Shown one piece after another: positions 32,231-41,987 of a stretch of DNA of 64,000 nucleotides. The stretch covers positions 3,720,001-3,784,000 of the forward strand of contig NZ_CP134876.1 in NCBI RefSeq assembly GCF_032108445.1, given 5' to 3'. The notes beneath the pieces are model-generated. The model did no database searches. It saw only the letters and a program-made list of their open reading frames with translations, and was not told where the DNA came from. The DNA comes from Micromonospora halotolerans. GTDB taxonomy: Bacteria > Actinomycetota > Actinomycetes > Mycobacteriales > Micromonosporaceae. Both the position numbers and the translations under genes were made by a program. Each line of letters opens with the position of its first letter. Within the stretch, counting starts at the first letter, position 1.

Positions 32231-34363
32231 TCAGCCCACGATCTGGTCGCTGGGTGGGGTGAACTGGCGGGTGGGCTGGCCCTTCAGGGCGTCGCGCAGG
32301 GTCATCGCCACCGCGTCGACGGGCACCTGGGACAACCCGTCACCCACCGCGTTGAACGGGTTGTCCGGGTCGGCGATGAAGCTCGCCGCGGCCAGTTCCG
32401 GGGTGTAGCCGGCGAACCAGGCCGACCGGGTGCTGTCGGTGGTACCCGTCTTGCCGGCGACCGGGCGGCCGACCGTGCCCCGCACGCTGTCCGCGGTCGA
32501 CCAGCCGCCGCAGCCCCCCTTGGCCGGGGTGTCGCCGGTCGGGCAGCGGGCCGCATCGGTGGCCGCCCGGGCCGCGTCGGCGCTCACCACCTGCCGGCAG
32601 CGCGGCTTGGCGATCTCCCGCTGCACCCCGCCCGGCGTGCGGTACGTGGCCGGCGTGCCGTCCCGGTTCATGATCGAGTTGACCGGGATCGCCTCGCAGT
32701 ACCGGCCGTCGGCCGCGACCGCGGCGTATGCGTTCGCCACCTCCAGCGGGGTGGCGTCGGAGACGCCCAGGGTGAACGCACCCCACTTGTTCGCCTTGTC
32801 CGGCGCGGCGTGCTCGCGGTCCACGTCGGTACGCCAGCGCAGCCCGAGCTGCTCGGCCAGCCGCACTCCCTTCTCCGCGCCGACCTGCTCCTCCAGCTGC
32901 ACGAAGAAGGTGTTCACCGACTTGCCGAAGCCGGACCACATGGTCTGCACGCCGGTCATCGCGCCGCTGGCGTTCGAGGGCGCCCACCCGTCGTAGACCT
33001 TGGACTGGTAGCGGTACGGCGAGTTGATGGTGTCGGAGAGCTTCGTCCCGGAGTTGAGCGCGGCGAGCATCGTGAACATCTTGAACGTCGACCCGGCCTG
33101 GTACCCGGGAAGTGTGCCCCCGCCGAGCAGCGGCGCGACCGTGTTCGGATAGTTCGCCTTGACGTTCGGGCCGGCCTCCGGGTTGGAACTGTTCGGGTTC
33201 TCGCTCAGGTCGAGCGAATAGGTCCGGTTCACCGCCATCGCCTTGATCCGTCCGGTGCCCGGCTCGGCGACCACGATGCCGTTGGCGAACGGGCTGCCCG
33301 TGCCGTCCTTCGCGCCCACGTTCTTCTCCGCCGCCGCCTGGATCTTCGGGTCGAGGGCGAGCACGATGCGATAACCGCCGCGGCGCAGCTTGTCCATCCG
33401 TTCCAGCCGGTTCTCCCCGAACGCGGGCTGCGCGCTCCACCAGTTCTTCAGGTAGTCGCAGGCGAAGCCCCAGGTGGTGTACTGCTCGTTGATCGAGGCG
33501 CAGTCGTTCGGCGGGTTGGTGAGTCGCAGCTTGATCGGCTCGGCCTTGGCCGCCGCCGCGGCGTCCGGCGAGAGGTAGCCGAGGCGGGTCATGTTGTCGA
33601 GCACGTAGTTGCGCCGCCCGGTGGCGTCCTTCTGGTCGGAGGTGATCGGGTCGTACTCCGACGGGGACTTGACCAGCCCGGCCAGGGTGGCCGCCTCGAC
33701 CGGGGTGAGGGTGGCCGGTGTCTTGGAGAAGAAGATCTGCGAGGCCGCGTAGATCCCGTACGCCCGGTGGCCGAAGTAGGCCGAGTTCAGGTAGCGCTCG
33801 AGGATCTGTTCCTTGCTGACGTGCTTCTCGATGTCCAGCGCCATGCGCATCTCCTTGACCTTGCGCAGGCTGGTCTGCTGGGTGGCCTCCTGGACCTCCT
33901 TCGGGGTCTTCGCGCTGTCCCGCAGGGCCATCCGGACGTACTGCATGGTGATCGTCGAGGCGCCCTGGGAGACGCCGCCGGACCGGGCGTTGGAGACGAA
34001 GGCGCGGGCCACGCCCTTCGGGTCGACGCCGTGGTGCTGGTAGAAGCGGTTGTCCTCGGCGGCGACGATCGCCTGCTGGATGTTCGGCGACATCTCGTCG
34101 ATCTTGGTGTACTGCCGGTACTCCTCGTAGAACATCGTCAGCACGGTCTTGCCGTCCGGCGCGTACAGGTACGAGGTCTCGGCGGGCAGCGCGGTCTTCA
34201 GGATGTTCGTCTTCTGCTCCACTGCGTGTGCGGTGGCCTTGGCCCCGATGCCGGTGACAGCGGCCAGCGGATAGGCCGCGGCGGCGACCACGATGCCGGC
34301 GATGAGCCCGGCGCGGAGGAGGGGCACGGCACGACCAGCGGAGGCAAGGGGTCGGTTGCTCAC
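32231..34363 (-). CDS. Bifunctional penicillin-binding protein (class A)
   Basis: A 710-aa peptidoglycan synthase with an N-terminal membrane anchor (residues about 15-37). The glycosyltransferase-51 domain has its catalytic Glu near 103 (AAEDNRFYQHHGVD) and GASTITMQYVRMAL. The transpeptidase domain has the SxxK motif at about 425-428 (AGSTFKMF), SVNTFF as SxN, and KTGTT near 638. It polymerises and crosslinks glycan outside the membrane. No PASTA domain or long tail is present. The start is GTG 34363, with a 19-bp palindrome (34379-34397) just upstream. It is divergent from cobC. Confidence 0.94.
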   Translation of the reverse strand: MSNRPLASAGRAVPLLRAGLIAGIVVAAAAYPLAAVTGIGAKATAHAVEQKTNILKTALPAETSYLYAPDGKTVLTMFYEEYRQYTKIDEMSPNIQQAIVAAEDNRFYQHHGVDPKGVARAFVSNARSGGVSQGASTITMQYVRMALRDSAKTPKEVQEATQQTSLRKVKEMRMALDIEKHVSKEQILERYLNSAYFGHRAYGIYAASQIFFSKTPATLTPVEAATLAGLVKSPSEYDPITSDQKDATGRRNYVLDNMTRLGYLSPDAAAAAKAEPIKLRLTNPPNDCASINEQYTTWGFACDYLKNWWSAQPAFGENRLERMDKLRRGGYRIVLALDPKIQAAAEKNVGAKDGTGSPFANGIVVAEPGTGRIKAMAVNRTYSLDLSENPNSSNPEAGPNVKANYPNTVAPLLGGGTLPGYQAGSTFKMFTMLAALNSGTKLSDTINSPYRYQSKVYDGWAPSNASGAMTGVQTMWSGFGKSVNTFFVQLEEQVGAEKGVRLAEQLGLRWRTDVDREHAAPDKANKWGAFTLGVSDATPLEVANAYAAVAADGRYCEAIPVNSIMNRDGTPATYRTPGGVQREIAKPRCRQVVSADAARAATDAARCPTGDTPAKGGCGGWSTADSVRGTVGRPVAGKTGTTDSTRSAWFAGYTPELAAASFIADPDNPFNAVGDGLSQVPVDAVAMTLRDALKGQPTRQFTPPSDQIVG

Positions 34364-34378
34364 GTGGTCAAGCTATGA

Positions 34379-34397
34379 CATTTCCGATTCGGAAATG
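34379..34397. promoter_or_regulatory. Palindromic operator-like site between the PBP gene and cobC
   Basis: CATTTCCGA and TCGGAAATG form a perfect 9-bp inverted repeat around a single base, centred at 34388 in a locally AT-rich stretch. It lies 16 bp upstream of the PBP start and about 100 bp before cobC, as expected for a repressor or activator dimer site controlling the PBP gene. Confidence 0.5.
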
Positions 34398-34496
34398 AGA
34401 AGAATTCATAAACGGGCGAGGGGGTTCAGCGGTGGTGACGCGGCCCACGCCGGGATGCGCTGTCCCGGGCGGCGGCTTCCCGGCAGGATCGCGGAC

Positions 34497-35579
34497 ATGC
34501 GCGCTCAGCTGATCGGGACCGGCGCCGCGGCGGTCGAGCCCGACCTCGGCCACCACGGGGACGCCGAGGCCACGCCCGGCCTGGTCGACCTGGCGGTCAA
34601 CGTCCGCCGTGCCCCGATGCCGGACTGGCTGGCCGACCCGCTGGTCGCCGCCATGGGCGCGCTGGCCGCGTACCCGGACCCCGGTCCGGCCCGGGCCGCC
34701 GTCGCCGCCCGGCACGGCCGTCCCCCGGAGGAGGTACTCCTCACGGCCGGCGCCGCCGAGGGCTTCGTGCTGATCGCCCGGGCGCTGCGCGAGGCCCGGC
34801 GGCCGGTGGTGGTGCACCCGCAGTTCACCGAGCCGGAGGCCGCCCTGCGGGCCGCCGGCCACACCGTCGAGCGGGTGCTGCTCGACGCGGGCGACGACTT
34901 CCGGCTCGACCCGGCCCGGGTGCCCGCCGACGCCGACCTGGTGCTGGTCGGCAACCCCACCAACCCCACCTCCGTGCTGCACCCCGCCGAGGCGGTCGCC
35001 GCGCTGGCCCGCCCCGGCCGGGTGCTCGTGGTCGACGAGGCGTTCGCCGACACCACGGCGGCACCCGGCGTCGAGGGCGAGCCCGAGTCGCTCGCCGCGC
35101 GCCGCGACCTGCCCGGCCTCGTGGTGGTCCGCAGCCTCACCAAGACCTGGGGGCTGGCCGGGCTGCGGATCGGCTACCTGCTCGGCGACGCCGCGCTGCT
35201 CGCCCGGCTCGCCGCCGCCCAGCCGCTCTGGGCGGTCTCCACCCCGGCGCTCGCCGCCGCCACGGCCTGCGCGTCCCCGGCCGCCGCCGCGGCCGAGCGC
35301 GCCATCGCCGCCGGGCTCGCCGCCGACCGCGACCACCTGGTGACCCGCCTGTCCGGCCTGCCCGGGGTACGCGTCGTGGGCCGCCCCGCCAGCGCCTTCG
35401 TCCTGGTCCACCTGGCCGGCGCCGCCGGCGTACGGGAGCGGCTGCGTGAGCGCGGCTGGGCGGTCCGCCGCGGCGACACCTTCCCCGGGCTGGGCCCGGA
35501 CTGGCTGCGGATCGCGGTGCGCGATCCGGCGACGACCGACGCCTTCACGGACGTGCTGGCGGAGATCCTGGAGGCATGA
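34497..35579 (+). CDS. cobC: CobC: PLP-dependent threonine-phosphate decarboxylase-like
   Basis: A 360-aa fold-type I PLP enzyme. It shows LTAGAAEGFVLIARAL, VLVGNPTNPTSVLHP, the cofactor-binding Asp in VLVVDEAF, and the Schiff-base Lys in VRSLTKTWGLAGLRIGYLLG. The family makes aminopropanol phosphate for the nucleotide loop of cobalamin and resembles histidinol-phosphate aminotransferase; its place directly before cobT favours the cobalamin role. ATG 34497 has CAGGAT 7 nt upstream. Its end overlaps cobT by 4 bp. Confidence 0.9.
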   Translation: MRAQLIGTGAAAVEPDLGHHGDAEATPGLVDLAVNVRRAPMPDWLADPLVAAMGALAAYPDPGPARAAVAARHGRPPEEVLLTAGAAEGFVLIARALREARRPVVVHPQFTEPEAALRAAGHTVERVLLDAGDDFRLDPARVPADADLVLVGNPTNPTSVLHPAEAVAALARPGRVLVVDEAFADTTAAPGVEGEPESLAARRDLPGLVVVRSLTKTWGLAGLRIGYLLGDAALLARLAAAQPLWAVSTPALAAATACASPAAAAAERAIAAGLAADRDHLVTRLSGLPGVRVVGRPASAFVLVHLAGAAGVRERLRERGWAVRRGDTFPGLGPDWLRIAVRDPATTDAFTDVLAEILEA

Positions 35580-36652
35580 TGTTGGAGTCCACCGTCGCGG
35601 CGATCCGGCCGCTCGACGAGGCCGCCATGGCGGCGGCCCGCGAACTCCACGGCCGGCTGACCAAGCCCGCCGGCTCGCTCGGCGCCCTGGAGCCGCTCTC
35701 CGTACGCCTCGCCGGCCTCGCCGGGACCTGCCCGCCGCCGCTGCCCGAGCCGGCCGCGGTGGCGATCTTCGCGGGCGACCATGGCGTGCACGCCCAGGGC
35801 GTCACCCCGTGGCCGCAGGAGGTCACCGCCCAGATGATCGGCAACTTCCTGGCCGGCGGCGCGGTGGTCAACGCGTTCGCCCGGCAGGCCGGCGCCTCGG
35901 TCACCGTGGTGGACGTCGGCGTGGCCACCCCGCTCCCGGCCGACCCCGCGGGCGCCGACCAGGCCGGCCCCCGCCTGGTCGCCGCGAACGTGCGGCCCGG
36001 CACCCGGGACCTGACGGTCACCGCCGCGCTCACCCGCGACGAGGCCCGCGCGGCCGTGGAGGTGGGCATCCGGGTGGCCGGGGAACTGGTCGACGCCGGG
36101 GCGGGCATCCTGCTCACCGGGGACATGGGCATCGGCAACACCACCCCGGCCGCCGCGCTGATCGCCGCGTTCACCGGGGTCGACCCGGCGGCGGCGACCG
36201 GGCGGGGCACCGGGGTGGACGACGAGACGTACGCCCGCAAGGTCGGCGTGGTGCGGGCCGCGCTGGACCGGCACGCGCCCGATCCGGCCGACCCGCTCGG
36301 GGTGCTGGCCACGGTCGGCGGCCTGGAGCACGCCGCGCTCGCCGGGCTCATCCTCGGCGCCGCCGCGCGCCGGGTCCCGGTGCTGCTGGACGGCGTCATC
36401 GCGGTCAGCGCCGCGCTGGCGGCCGCCGCGTTCGCGCCGGACGCGGTCGGCGCCATGGTCGCCGGGCACCGCTCGGCCGAGCCGGGCGCCACGGCCGCGC
36501 TGCGGCACCTCGGGCTGGACCCGCTGATCGACCTCGGGCTGCGGCTCGGCGAGGGCACCGGCGCGCTGCTCGCGCTCCCCGTCGTCACCGGCGCGGTCCG
36601 GGTGCTGCACGAGGTCGCCACCTTCGACTCGGCGGGAGTGGCCGAGAAGTGA
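35576..36652 (+). CDS. cobT: Nicotinate-nucleotide:dimethylbenzimidazole phosphoribosyltransferase CobT
   Basis: A 358-aa enzyme that makes alpha-ribazole phosphate, the lower ligand of cobalamin. Family blocks include RLTKPAGSLGALEPL, IFAGDHGVHAQGVTPWPQEVTAQM, LLTGDMGIGNTTPAAAL and VGGLEHAALAGLILGAA. The proposed catalytic Glu lies in LRLGEGTGALLA near residue 322. ATG 35576 overlaps the cobC stop (ATGA), so the genes are coupled. The length is normal for the family. Confidence 0.96.
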   Translation: MMLESTVAAIRPLDEAAMAAARELHGRLTKPAGSLGALEPLSVRLAGLAGTCPPPLPEPAAVAIFAGDHGVHAQGVTPWPQEVTAQMIGNFLAGGAVVNAFARQAGASVTVVDVGVATPLPADPAGADQAGPRLVAANVRPGTRDLTVTAALTRDEARAAVEVGIRVAGELVDAGAGILLTGDMGIGNTTPAAALIAAFTGVDPAAATGRGTGVDDETYARKVGVVRAALDRHAPDPADPLGVLATVGGLEHAALAGLILGAAARRVPVLLDGVIAVSAALAAAAFAPDAVGAMVAGHRSAEPGATAALRHLGLDPLIDLGLRLGEGTGALLALPVVTGAVRVLHEVATFDSAGVAEK

Positions 36653-36704
36653 GCGGGCACGTCCTCCGGTTCAGCGGGTTCCGGCGCAGCGGGACGGCGG
36701 CGAC

Positions 36705-37934
36705 GTGAGCGGCAACCCCTACCCCCTCGGGTTGCGGCTGGCCGGCCGGCGGGTGGTCGTGGTCGGCGGGGGAGCGGTGGCCACCCGGCGGGTGCCCGCG
36801 CTGCTCGACGCCGGGGCGGACGTCCTGCTGGTGGCGCCGGAGCTGACCCCGGCGCTGCGGGCGCACGTGGACGCCGGCCGGCTGCGCTGGGAGCCGCGCC
36901 GGTTCGCCCCGGACGACCTGGACGGTGCCTGGCTGGTCCAGGTGGCCGTGGACGACCGGATCGCCGCGGCCTCGGTCAGCGCCGCGGCCGCCGAACGGCG
37001 CGTCTTCTGCGTCCGCGCCGACGATCGGACCGCCGCCACCGCGTGGACCCCGGCGGTGACCCGGCACGGCCCGGTCACCGTGGCGGTGCTCGGCGGCGGC
37101 GACCCCCGCCGGGCCATGAGCGTCCGCGACGCGATCCGCGCACTGCTGAGTGCAAGGAAGGGGCCCCTGTTAACGCCTGCGGTAGAGCAGGGGCCCCCTG
37201 TTAACACTGGCGGGCGGGTGGCGCTGGTCGGCGCCGGGCCCGGCGACCCCGAGCTGATCACCGTGAAGGGCTGGCGGCTGCTCACCGAGGCGGACGTGGT
37301 GGTCGCCGACCGGCTCGTCCCCGGGCTGCTCCTCGACGAGCTGCGGGCGGACGTCGAGCTGGTCGACGCCTCCAAGATCCCGTACGGGCCGGCCCGGGCC
37401 CAGGAGGAGATCAACCGGATCCTGGTGGACCGCGCCCGGGCCGGGAAGGTCGTGGTCCGGCTCAAGGGCGGCGACCCGTACGTCTTCGGCCGGGGCGGCG
37501 AGGAGCTGCTGGCTTGCGCCGAGGCGGGCGTCCCGGTGACCGTGGTGCCCGGGGTGACCAGCGCGATCTCGGTGCCCGCGGCGGCCGGGGTGCCGGTCAC
37601 CCACCGCGCCGTGGCGCACGAGTTCACCGTGGTCTCCGGGCACGTCGCGCCGGACTCGCCCGACTCCCTGGTCCGGTGGGAGTCCCTCGCCGGCCTGCGC
37701 GGCACCCTGGTGATCCTCATGGGCCTGAAGAACCTCGCGGCGATCAGCGCCGCCCTCGTGGCGCACGGCCGACCGGCGGACACCCCGGCCGCGGTGATCC
37801 AGGAGGGCACGACCAGCGGGCAGCGGGACCTCCGCTCGACCCTCGGCGCGGTGGCCGCCGACGTGGCGTCGGCCGGCCTGCGCCCACCCGCCATCGTCGT
37901 GGTCGGCGACGTCGTCGGCGCCCTCGACACCTGA
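36705..37934 (+). CDS. cobA: Precorrin-2 dehydrogenase / uroporphyrinogen-III C-methyltransferase fusion
   Basis: A 409-aa two-domain enzyme. Residues 1-150 form a SirC/CysG-N-like NAD domain (VVVVGGGAVATRRVPALL). Residues about 172-405 form the SAM-dependent methyltransferase (VALVGAGPGDPELITVKGWRLL, GGDPYVFGRGGEELLA, VPGVTSAISVPAAAGVPVTHR) that makes precorrin-2. The linker (about 150-172) is encoded by a dispersed GGGGCCCC/GTTAAC repeat at 37160-37205 and includes a TTA codon (codon 156), rare in such GC-rich genomes. The GTG at 36705 follows cobT by 52 bp. It can feed both siroheme and cobalamin synthesis. Confidence 0.92.
   Translation: MSGNPYPLGLRLAGRRVVVVGGGAVATRRVPALLDAGADVLLVAPELTPALRAHVDAGRLRWEPRRFAPDDLDGAWLVQVAVDDRIAAASVSAAAAERRVFCVRADDRTAATAWTPAVTRHGPVTVAVLGGGDPRRAMSVRDAIRALLSARKGPLLTPAVEQGPPVNTGGRVALVGAGPGDPELITVKGWRLLTEADVVVADRLVPGLLLDELRADVELVDASKIPYGPARAQEEINRILVDRARAGKVVVRLKGGDPYVFGRGGEELLACAEAGVPVTVVPGVTSAISVPAAAGVPVTHRAVAHEFTVVSGHVAPDSPDSLVRWESLAGLRGTLVILMGLKNLAAISAALVAHGRPADTPAAVIQEGTTSGQRDLRSTLGAVAADVASAGLRPPAIVVVGDVVGALDT
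37160..37205 (+). repeat. Micromonospora-type dispersed repeat inside the cobA linker
   Basis: Two near-identical units, GGGGCCCCTGTTAAC (37160-37174) and GGGGCCCCCTGTTAAC (37190-37205), flank GCCTGCGGTAGAGCA. Each contains the palindromes GGGGCCCC and GTTAAC. I recall this element as an intergenic repeat in Micromonospora genomes. Here it is read in frame and encodes the domain linker of CobA. Confidence 0.7.
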
Positions 37935-37942
37935 GTACGCGA

Positions 37943-37972
37943 GCGGCCCGGGACCGGTTGGTCCCGGGCCGC
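37943..37972. terminator. Strong terminator hairpin between cobA and the otsB fusion
   Basis: A perfect 13-bp GC-rich stem (GCGGCCCGGGACC / GGTCCCGGGCCGC) with a 4-nt loop sits between the two convergent stops. It probably works in both directions. Confidence 0.85.
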
Positions 37973-37989
37973 CGTCGTGGCCGGTCAGG

Positions 37990-40590
37990 TCACTGCTTGA
38001 GCATGTTGTCCAGCATCAGGGCGCAGCGGATCAGCCCGAGGTGGCTGTAGGCCTGCGGGTGGTTGCCCAGCCCGCGCTCGGCCAGCGGGTCGTACTGCTC
38101 GGGGAGCAGCCCGGTCGGCCCGGCCGTGTCGACCATCTGGGCGAACAGCTCCTCCGCGTCGCTGCGCCGACCGGTGCGCAGGTACGCCTCGATCAGCCAC
38201 GCCGTGCAGATGTGGAAGCCGCCCTCCCGGCCGGGCAGGCCGTCGTCCCAGTGGTAGCGGTAGACGACCGGGCCGCTGCGCAGGTCCGCCTCGATCTTCA
38301 GCACCGTGGACAGGAAGCGCGGGTCGTCCCCGGCGAGCAGCCCCGAGATGCCGATCCAGAGCGACGAGGCGTCCATCTCCTCGTACCCGTAGGCGACGCT
38401 GTAGGCCTCGGCCTCCGGGTGCCAGCCGTGCTCCAGCACGTTGTCGGCGATCCGGTCGCGCAGCTCGACCCACTCCGGCCGGTCCTCGCCGCCGTGCTGC
38501 CGCACCACGTGCAGCGCGCGGTCGACGGTCATCCAGAGCATGACCTTGGAGAAGACGTGGTGCCGGGGCGGGAGGCGGGCCTCCCAGATGCCGTGGTCGG
38601 GCTCGTGCCAGCGGCGGCGGACCGCCTCGACCATGTTCTCCAGCACCCGCCACTCGTCGTCGCGGACCGAGCCCCGAGCGTCGGCCACCGCGGCGATCAG
38701 ATCCGCGACCGGCCCGAAGACGTCGAGCTGGAGCTGGTGGTTGGCGAGGTTGCCGACCCGGACCGGCCGGGAACCGGCGTAGCCGGGCAGGGTGTCGATG
38801 ACCGCCTCGGCGCCCAACTCGTAGCCGTCGACCGTGTAGAGCGGGTGCAGCCGCTCCGGGTGCCCGCCGGTGCGGTCGATGACGCCGTCGACCCAGCGCA
38901 GCAGGCCCTCCGCCTCCTCGGTGGAGCCGAGGTCGACCAGCGCGCGGGCGGTCATGGCCGCGTCCCGCAGCCAGCAGTAGCGGTAGTCCCAGTTGCGGAC
39001 GCCGCCCAGCTCCTCGGGGAGCGAGGTGGTCGCCGCGGCGAGGATCGAGCCGGTCGGCTCGTGGCAGAGCCCGCGCAGGGTGAGCGCGCTGCGGGCCACC
39101 AGGTCCCGGGCCGTGGCGGGCAGCCGCAGCGAGGCCACCCAGTCCTTCCAGGGCTGCTCGGCGGCGACCTGCCGCTCGTGGATCGGCACCCGGTGGTGTT
39201 CCAGGCTCTGCGTGCCGAAGCGCAGCTCCAGCACCACCTGACCGCCGGCGGCCGACAGGTCCACGACGGCCTTGGCGGTCTCATAGCCGGCGTCGTTGGT
39301 GACCTCCCACTCGACGCCCGGCGAGTAAAGGGCCACCGGCTCGTTGGAGCCGAGCACCAGCAGTCCGTCGTCCAGCGGCTGGAGCTGCACGGCGACCTGG
39401 CCGAACTCGGGGCGCGGGGCGAACTCGATCCGGGCCCGCCCGCTGCCGCTGAGCACCCGGACCAGCGTCGAGTCGCCGGTGACGACCGCCGGGTCGTCCG
39501 GCGTGGTCTCCTTCGCCGGCAGGTCCAGCCAGTCGGTCACGGTCAGGCCGGACCAGCGGGTCTCCACCGTCATGGTGTTGCTGCGGTAACGCTGGCCCAG
39601 CGGGATGCCGCCCCGCTGGGGGCCGACCGTGAAGTGCCCGGCCGGGCTGCCGCCGACCAGGTCGGCGAAGATCGCCGCCGAGTCCGGCTTCGGGTGGCAC
39701 AGCCAGGTGATCTTGGCTTCGGGGGTGACCAGCGCGACCGTGCGGCCGTTGGCGAGCATCGAGTGCCGCTCGATCGGCACCGCCCGCTCGCCGAAGAGCC
39801 AGTGCCGCCGGGTCTCCAGCAGCAGGCCCAGCGCCCGGGCCGCCTCGATGGGCTCGGCCACGCGGAAGTCGGCCCGGGTGTCGCCCGGGCCGATCTTGAT
39901 GCCGACGTCCGGCCCGTGCAGGTTGCCGAAGGCGTTCTCGTCGGTGACGTCGTCGCCGATGAACAGCACCGCGCTGGCCGCCAGCTGGGTGCGGAGCTGG
40001 TCGACGGCGGTGCCCTTGTGGGTCGCCACCACCGACAGCTCGATGACCTCCTTGCCCTGGGTGACGGTGACGTCCGCCCAGGTGGCGGGGCCGCTGCGGA
40101 CCGCCTCGATGGCCGCGGCGGCGACCTGCGGGTCCACCCCGCGGGTGTGCACCGCGACGCTGGCCGGCTTGCGCTCCAGGCGGATGCCCGGGTGGGCCGC
40201 GGCGATCTCCCGCAGCTCGTTGCGGAGCCGGTGCCGGACCGCGATCAGCTCGGGGGTCAGCCGCTCGACGAAGCCGATGTCGAACTCCGAGCCGTGGCTG
40301 CCGACCAGGTGCACCTCGCTGGGCAGCCGGGAGAGCGTGGCCAGGTCACGCAGCGCGCGACCGGAGACCACGGCCACGCTGGTCTGCGGCAGGGACGCGA
40401 GAGCCCGCACCGCGGCCACCGACTCCGGCAGCGGCACGGCCTTGCTCGGGTCCTCGACGATCGGCGCCAGGGTGCCGTCGTAGTCGCAGGCGACCAGGAG
40501 CTGGGGGACCCGGGCGATGCGGCCGATCGCGGCGCGCAGCTCGGGATCCATCACCCCGCCCGGCGGAGTGGTGGTGGCAGAGGAGCTCAC
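37990..40590 (-). CDS. otsB: Trehalose-6-phosphate phosphatase / GH15 glycoside hydrolase fusion
   Basis: A bifunctional 866-aa protein. Residues about 15-265 are a HAD trehalose-phosphate phosphatase: [11 protein letters not shown] (Asp nucleophile near 36), [10 protein letters not shown], and [13 protein letters not shown]. Residues about 275-866 form a glycoside hydrolase 15 module: [37 protein letters not shown], and [22 protein letters not shown]15 enzymes include glucoamylases and mycobacterial trehalases. The GTG start overlaps the otsA stop by 4 bp. The fusion may link trehalose formation to turnover, or the GH15 part may be regulatory. Confidence 0.93.
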   Translation of the reverse strand: MSSSATTTPPGGVMDPELRAAIGRIARVPQLLVACDYDGTLAPIVEDPSKAVPLPESVAAVRALASLPQTSVAVVSGRALRDLATLSRLPSEVHLVGSHGSEFDIGFVERLTPELIAVRHRLRNELREIAAAHPGIRLERKPASVAVHTRGVDPQVAAAAIEAVRSGPATWADVTVTQGKEVIELSVVATHKGTAVDQLRTQLAASAVLFIGDDVTDENAFGNLHGPDVGIKIGPGDTRADFRVAEPIEAARALGLLLETRRHWLFGERAVPIERHSMLANGRTVALVTPEAKITWLCHPKPDSAAIFADLVGGSPAGHFTVGPQRGGIPLGQRYRSNTMTVETRWSGLTVTDWLDLPAKETTPDDPAVVTGDSTLVRVLSGSGRARIEFAPRPEFGQVAVQLQPLDDGLLVLGSNEPVALYSPGVEWEVTNDAGYETAKAVVDLSAAGGQVVLELRFGTQSLEHHRVPIHERQVAAEQPWKDWVASLRLPATARDLVARSALTLRGLCHEPTGSILAAATTSLPEELGGVRNWDYRYCWLRDAAMTARALVDLGSTEEAEGLLRWVDGVIDRTGGHPERLHPLYTVDGYELGAEAVIDTLPGYAGSRPVRVGNLANHQLQLDVFGPVADLIAAVADARGSVRDDEWRVLENMVEAVRRRWHEPDHGIWEARLPPRHHVFSKVMLWMTVDRALHVVRQHGGEDRPEWVELRDRIADNVLEHGWHPEAEAYSVAYGYEEMDASSLWIGISGLLAGDDPRFLSTVLKIEADLRSGPVVYRYHWDDGLPGREGGFHICTAWLIEAYLRTGRRSDAEELFAQMVDTAGPTGLLPEQYDPLAERGLGNHPQAYSHLGLIRCALMLDNMLKQ

Positions 40591-41987
40591 GCCGCCTCCG
40601 CATCGGGCACGCCCAGTTCGGTCAGGAAGGACTTGGCCCAGTGGCCCACGTCGTGGCTGCGCAGGTGGCGTTGCATTATCCGCATCCGGCGGCGGGCCTC
40701 GGGTTTCTCGACGTGCACGGCGCGCAGCAGCGCGTCCTTGACCGCGTCGGGGTCGTGCGGGTTGCACAGGAACGCCTGGCGCAGCTCGGTGGCGGCGCCG
40801 GCGAACTCACTGAGCACGAGCGCGCCGCCCTGGTCGGCGCGCGATGCCACGTACTCCTTGGCCACCAGATTCATTCCGTCTCGCAGCGGGGTCACCATCA
40901 TCACGTCTGCCGCGACGTACATCGCGGCGAGTTCGGAGCGACTGTACGACTGATGCAGATAATGCACCGCCGGCACGCCGACCCGTCCGAATTCACCGTT
41001 AATCCGGCCTACCTCGCGTTCGACCTTCACCCGAAGTGCCTGGTAGTGCTCCACGCGCTCGCGGCTCGGCGTGGCCACCTGAACCATGACCGCGTCGGGG
41101 ACTGTCAACTTTCCGTCAGCGAGGAGTTCGCGAAAGGCCTTCAGCCGGAGCTCGATGCCCTTGGTGTAGTCGAGCCGGTCGACGCCCAGGATGATCGTCT
41201 TGGGGTTGCCCAGCTCCTCGCGGATCTGCTTGGCCCGGGCCTGGATCGCCGGGTCCTCGGCCAGCCGCTCCATCTCCCGGGTGTCGATCGAGATGGGGAA
41301 CGCGCCGGCCTTCACCTGCCGGCCGTCGACCTGGATCATCTGCCCCTCGTAGCGGAGGCCGAGCAGGTGCCGGGCCAGCCGGACGAAGTTCTGGGCCGCC
41401 AGCCGCTGCTGGAAGCCGACCAGGTCGGCGCCGAGCAGGCCGCGCAGGATCTCGGTGCGGAACGGCATCTGCATGAACAGCTCGATCGGCGGGAACGGGA
41501 TGTGCAGGAAGAACCCGATCCGCAGATCCGGCCGCAGCTCGCGCAGCATCGCCGGCACGAGCTGGAGCTGGTAGTCCTGCACCCAGACCGTGGCGCCCTC
41601 GGCCGCCACGTCCGCCGCGGCCTCCGCGAACCGGGCGTTGACCAGGCGGTACGCCTCGCGCCAGCGCCGCTTGTAGGCGGGGGTCTCGACGGCGTCGTGG
41701 TAGAGCGGCCAGATCGTCGCGTTCGACTGACCCTCGTAGTAGCGCTCCAGCTCCTCGGCGCTCAGCGGCACCGGATGCAGCCGGATCCCCTCCAGGTCGA
41801 AGGGCTCGGGGGCGGCGCCGGTGCCGCCGGCCCAGCCCACCCAGGTGCCCTGGTGCTCGGCGAGGACCGGGTGCAGCGCGGTCACCAGGCCGCCCGGGCT
41901 GCGGCGCCACTGCCGCCCCTCGGGTGTGCTCACCTCGTCGACCGGCAGTCGGTTCGCCACAACGACAAAGGAGCTACGGACGGTCAC
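40587..41987 (-). CDS. otsA: Trehalose-6-phosphate synthase OtsA
   Basis: A 466-aa glycosyltransferase 20 enzyme forming trehalose-6-phosphate from UDP- or GDP-glucose and glucose-6-phosphate. Conserved blocks: [78 protein letters not shown], and [18 protein letters not shown]. It lacks the fused phosphatase of some homologues; the next gene supplies it. GTG 41987 has a GGAGGTGG site. Trehalose made here would serve as a stress protectant and carbon store. Confidence 0.96.
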   Translation of the reverse strand: MTVRSSFVVVANRLPVDEVSTPEGRQWRRSPGGLVTALHPVLAEHQGTWVGWAGGTGAAPEPFDLEGIRLHPVPLSAEELERYYEGQSNATIWPLYHDAVETPAYKRRWREAYRLVNARFAEAAADVAAEGATVWVQDYQLQLVPAMLRELRPDLRIGFFLHIPFPPIELFMQMPFRTEILRGLLGADLVGFQQRLAAQNFVRLARHLLGLRYEGQMIQVDGRQVKAGAFPISIDTREMERLAEDPAIQARAKQIREELGNPKTIILGVDRLDYTKGIELRLKAFRELLADGKLTVPDAVMVQVATPSRERVEHYQALRVKVEREVGRINGEFGRVGVPAVHYLHQSYSRSELAAMYVAADVMMVTPLRDGMNLVAKEYVASRADQGGALVLSEFAGAATELRQAFLCNPHDPDAVKDALLRAVHVEKPEARRRMRIMQRHLRSHDVGHWAKSFLTELGVPDAEAA

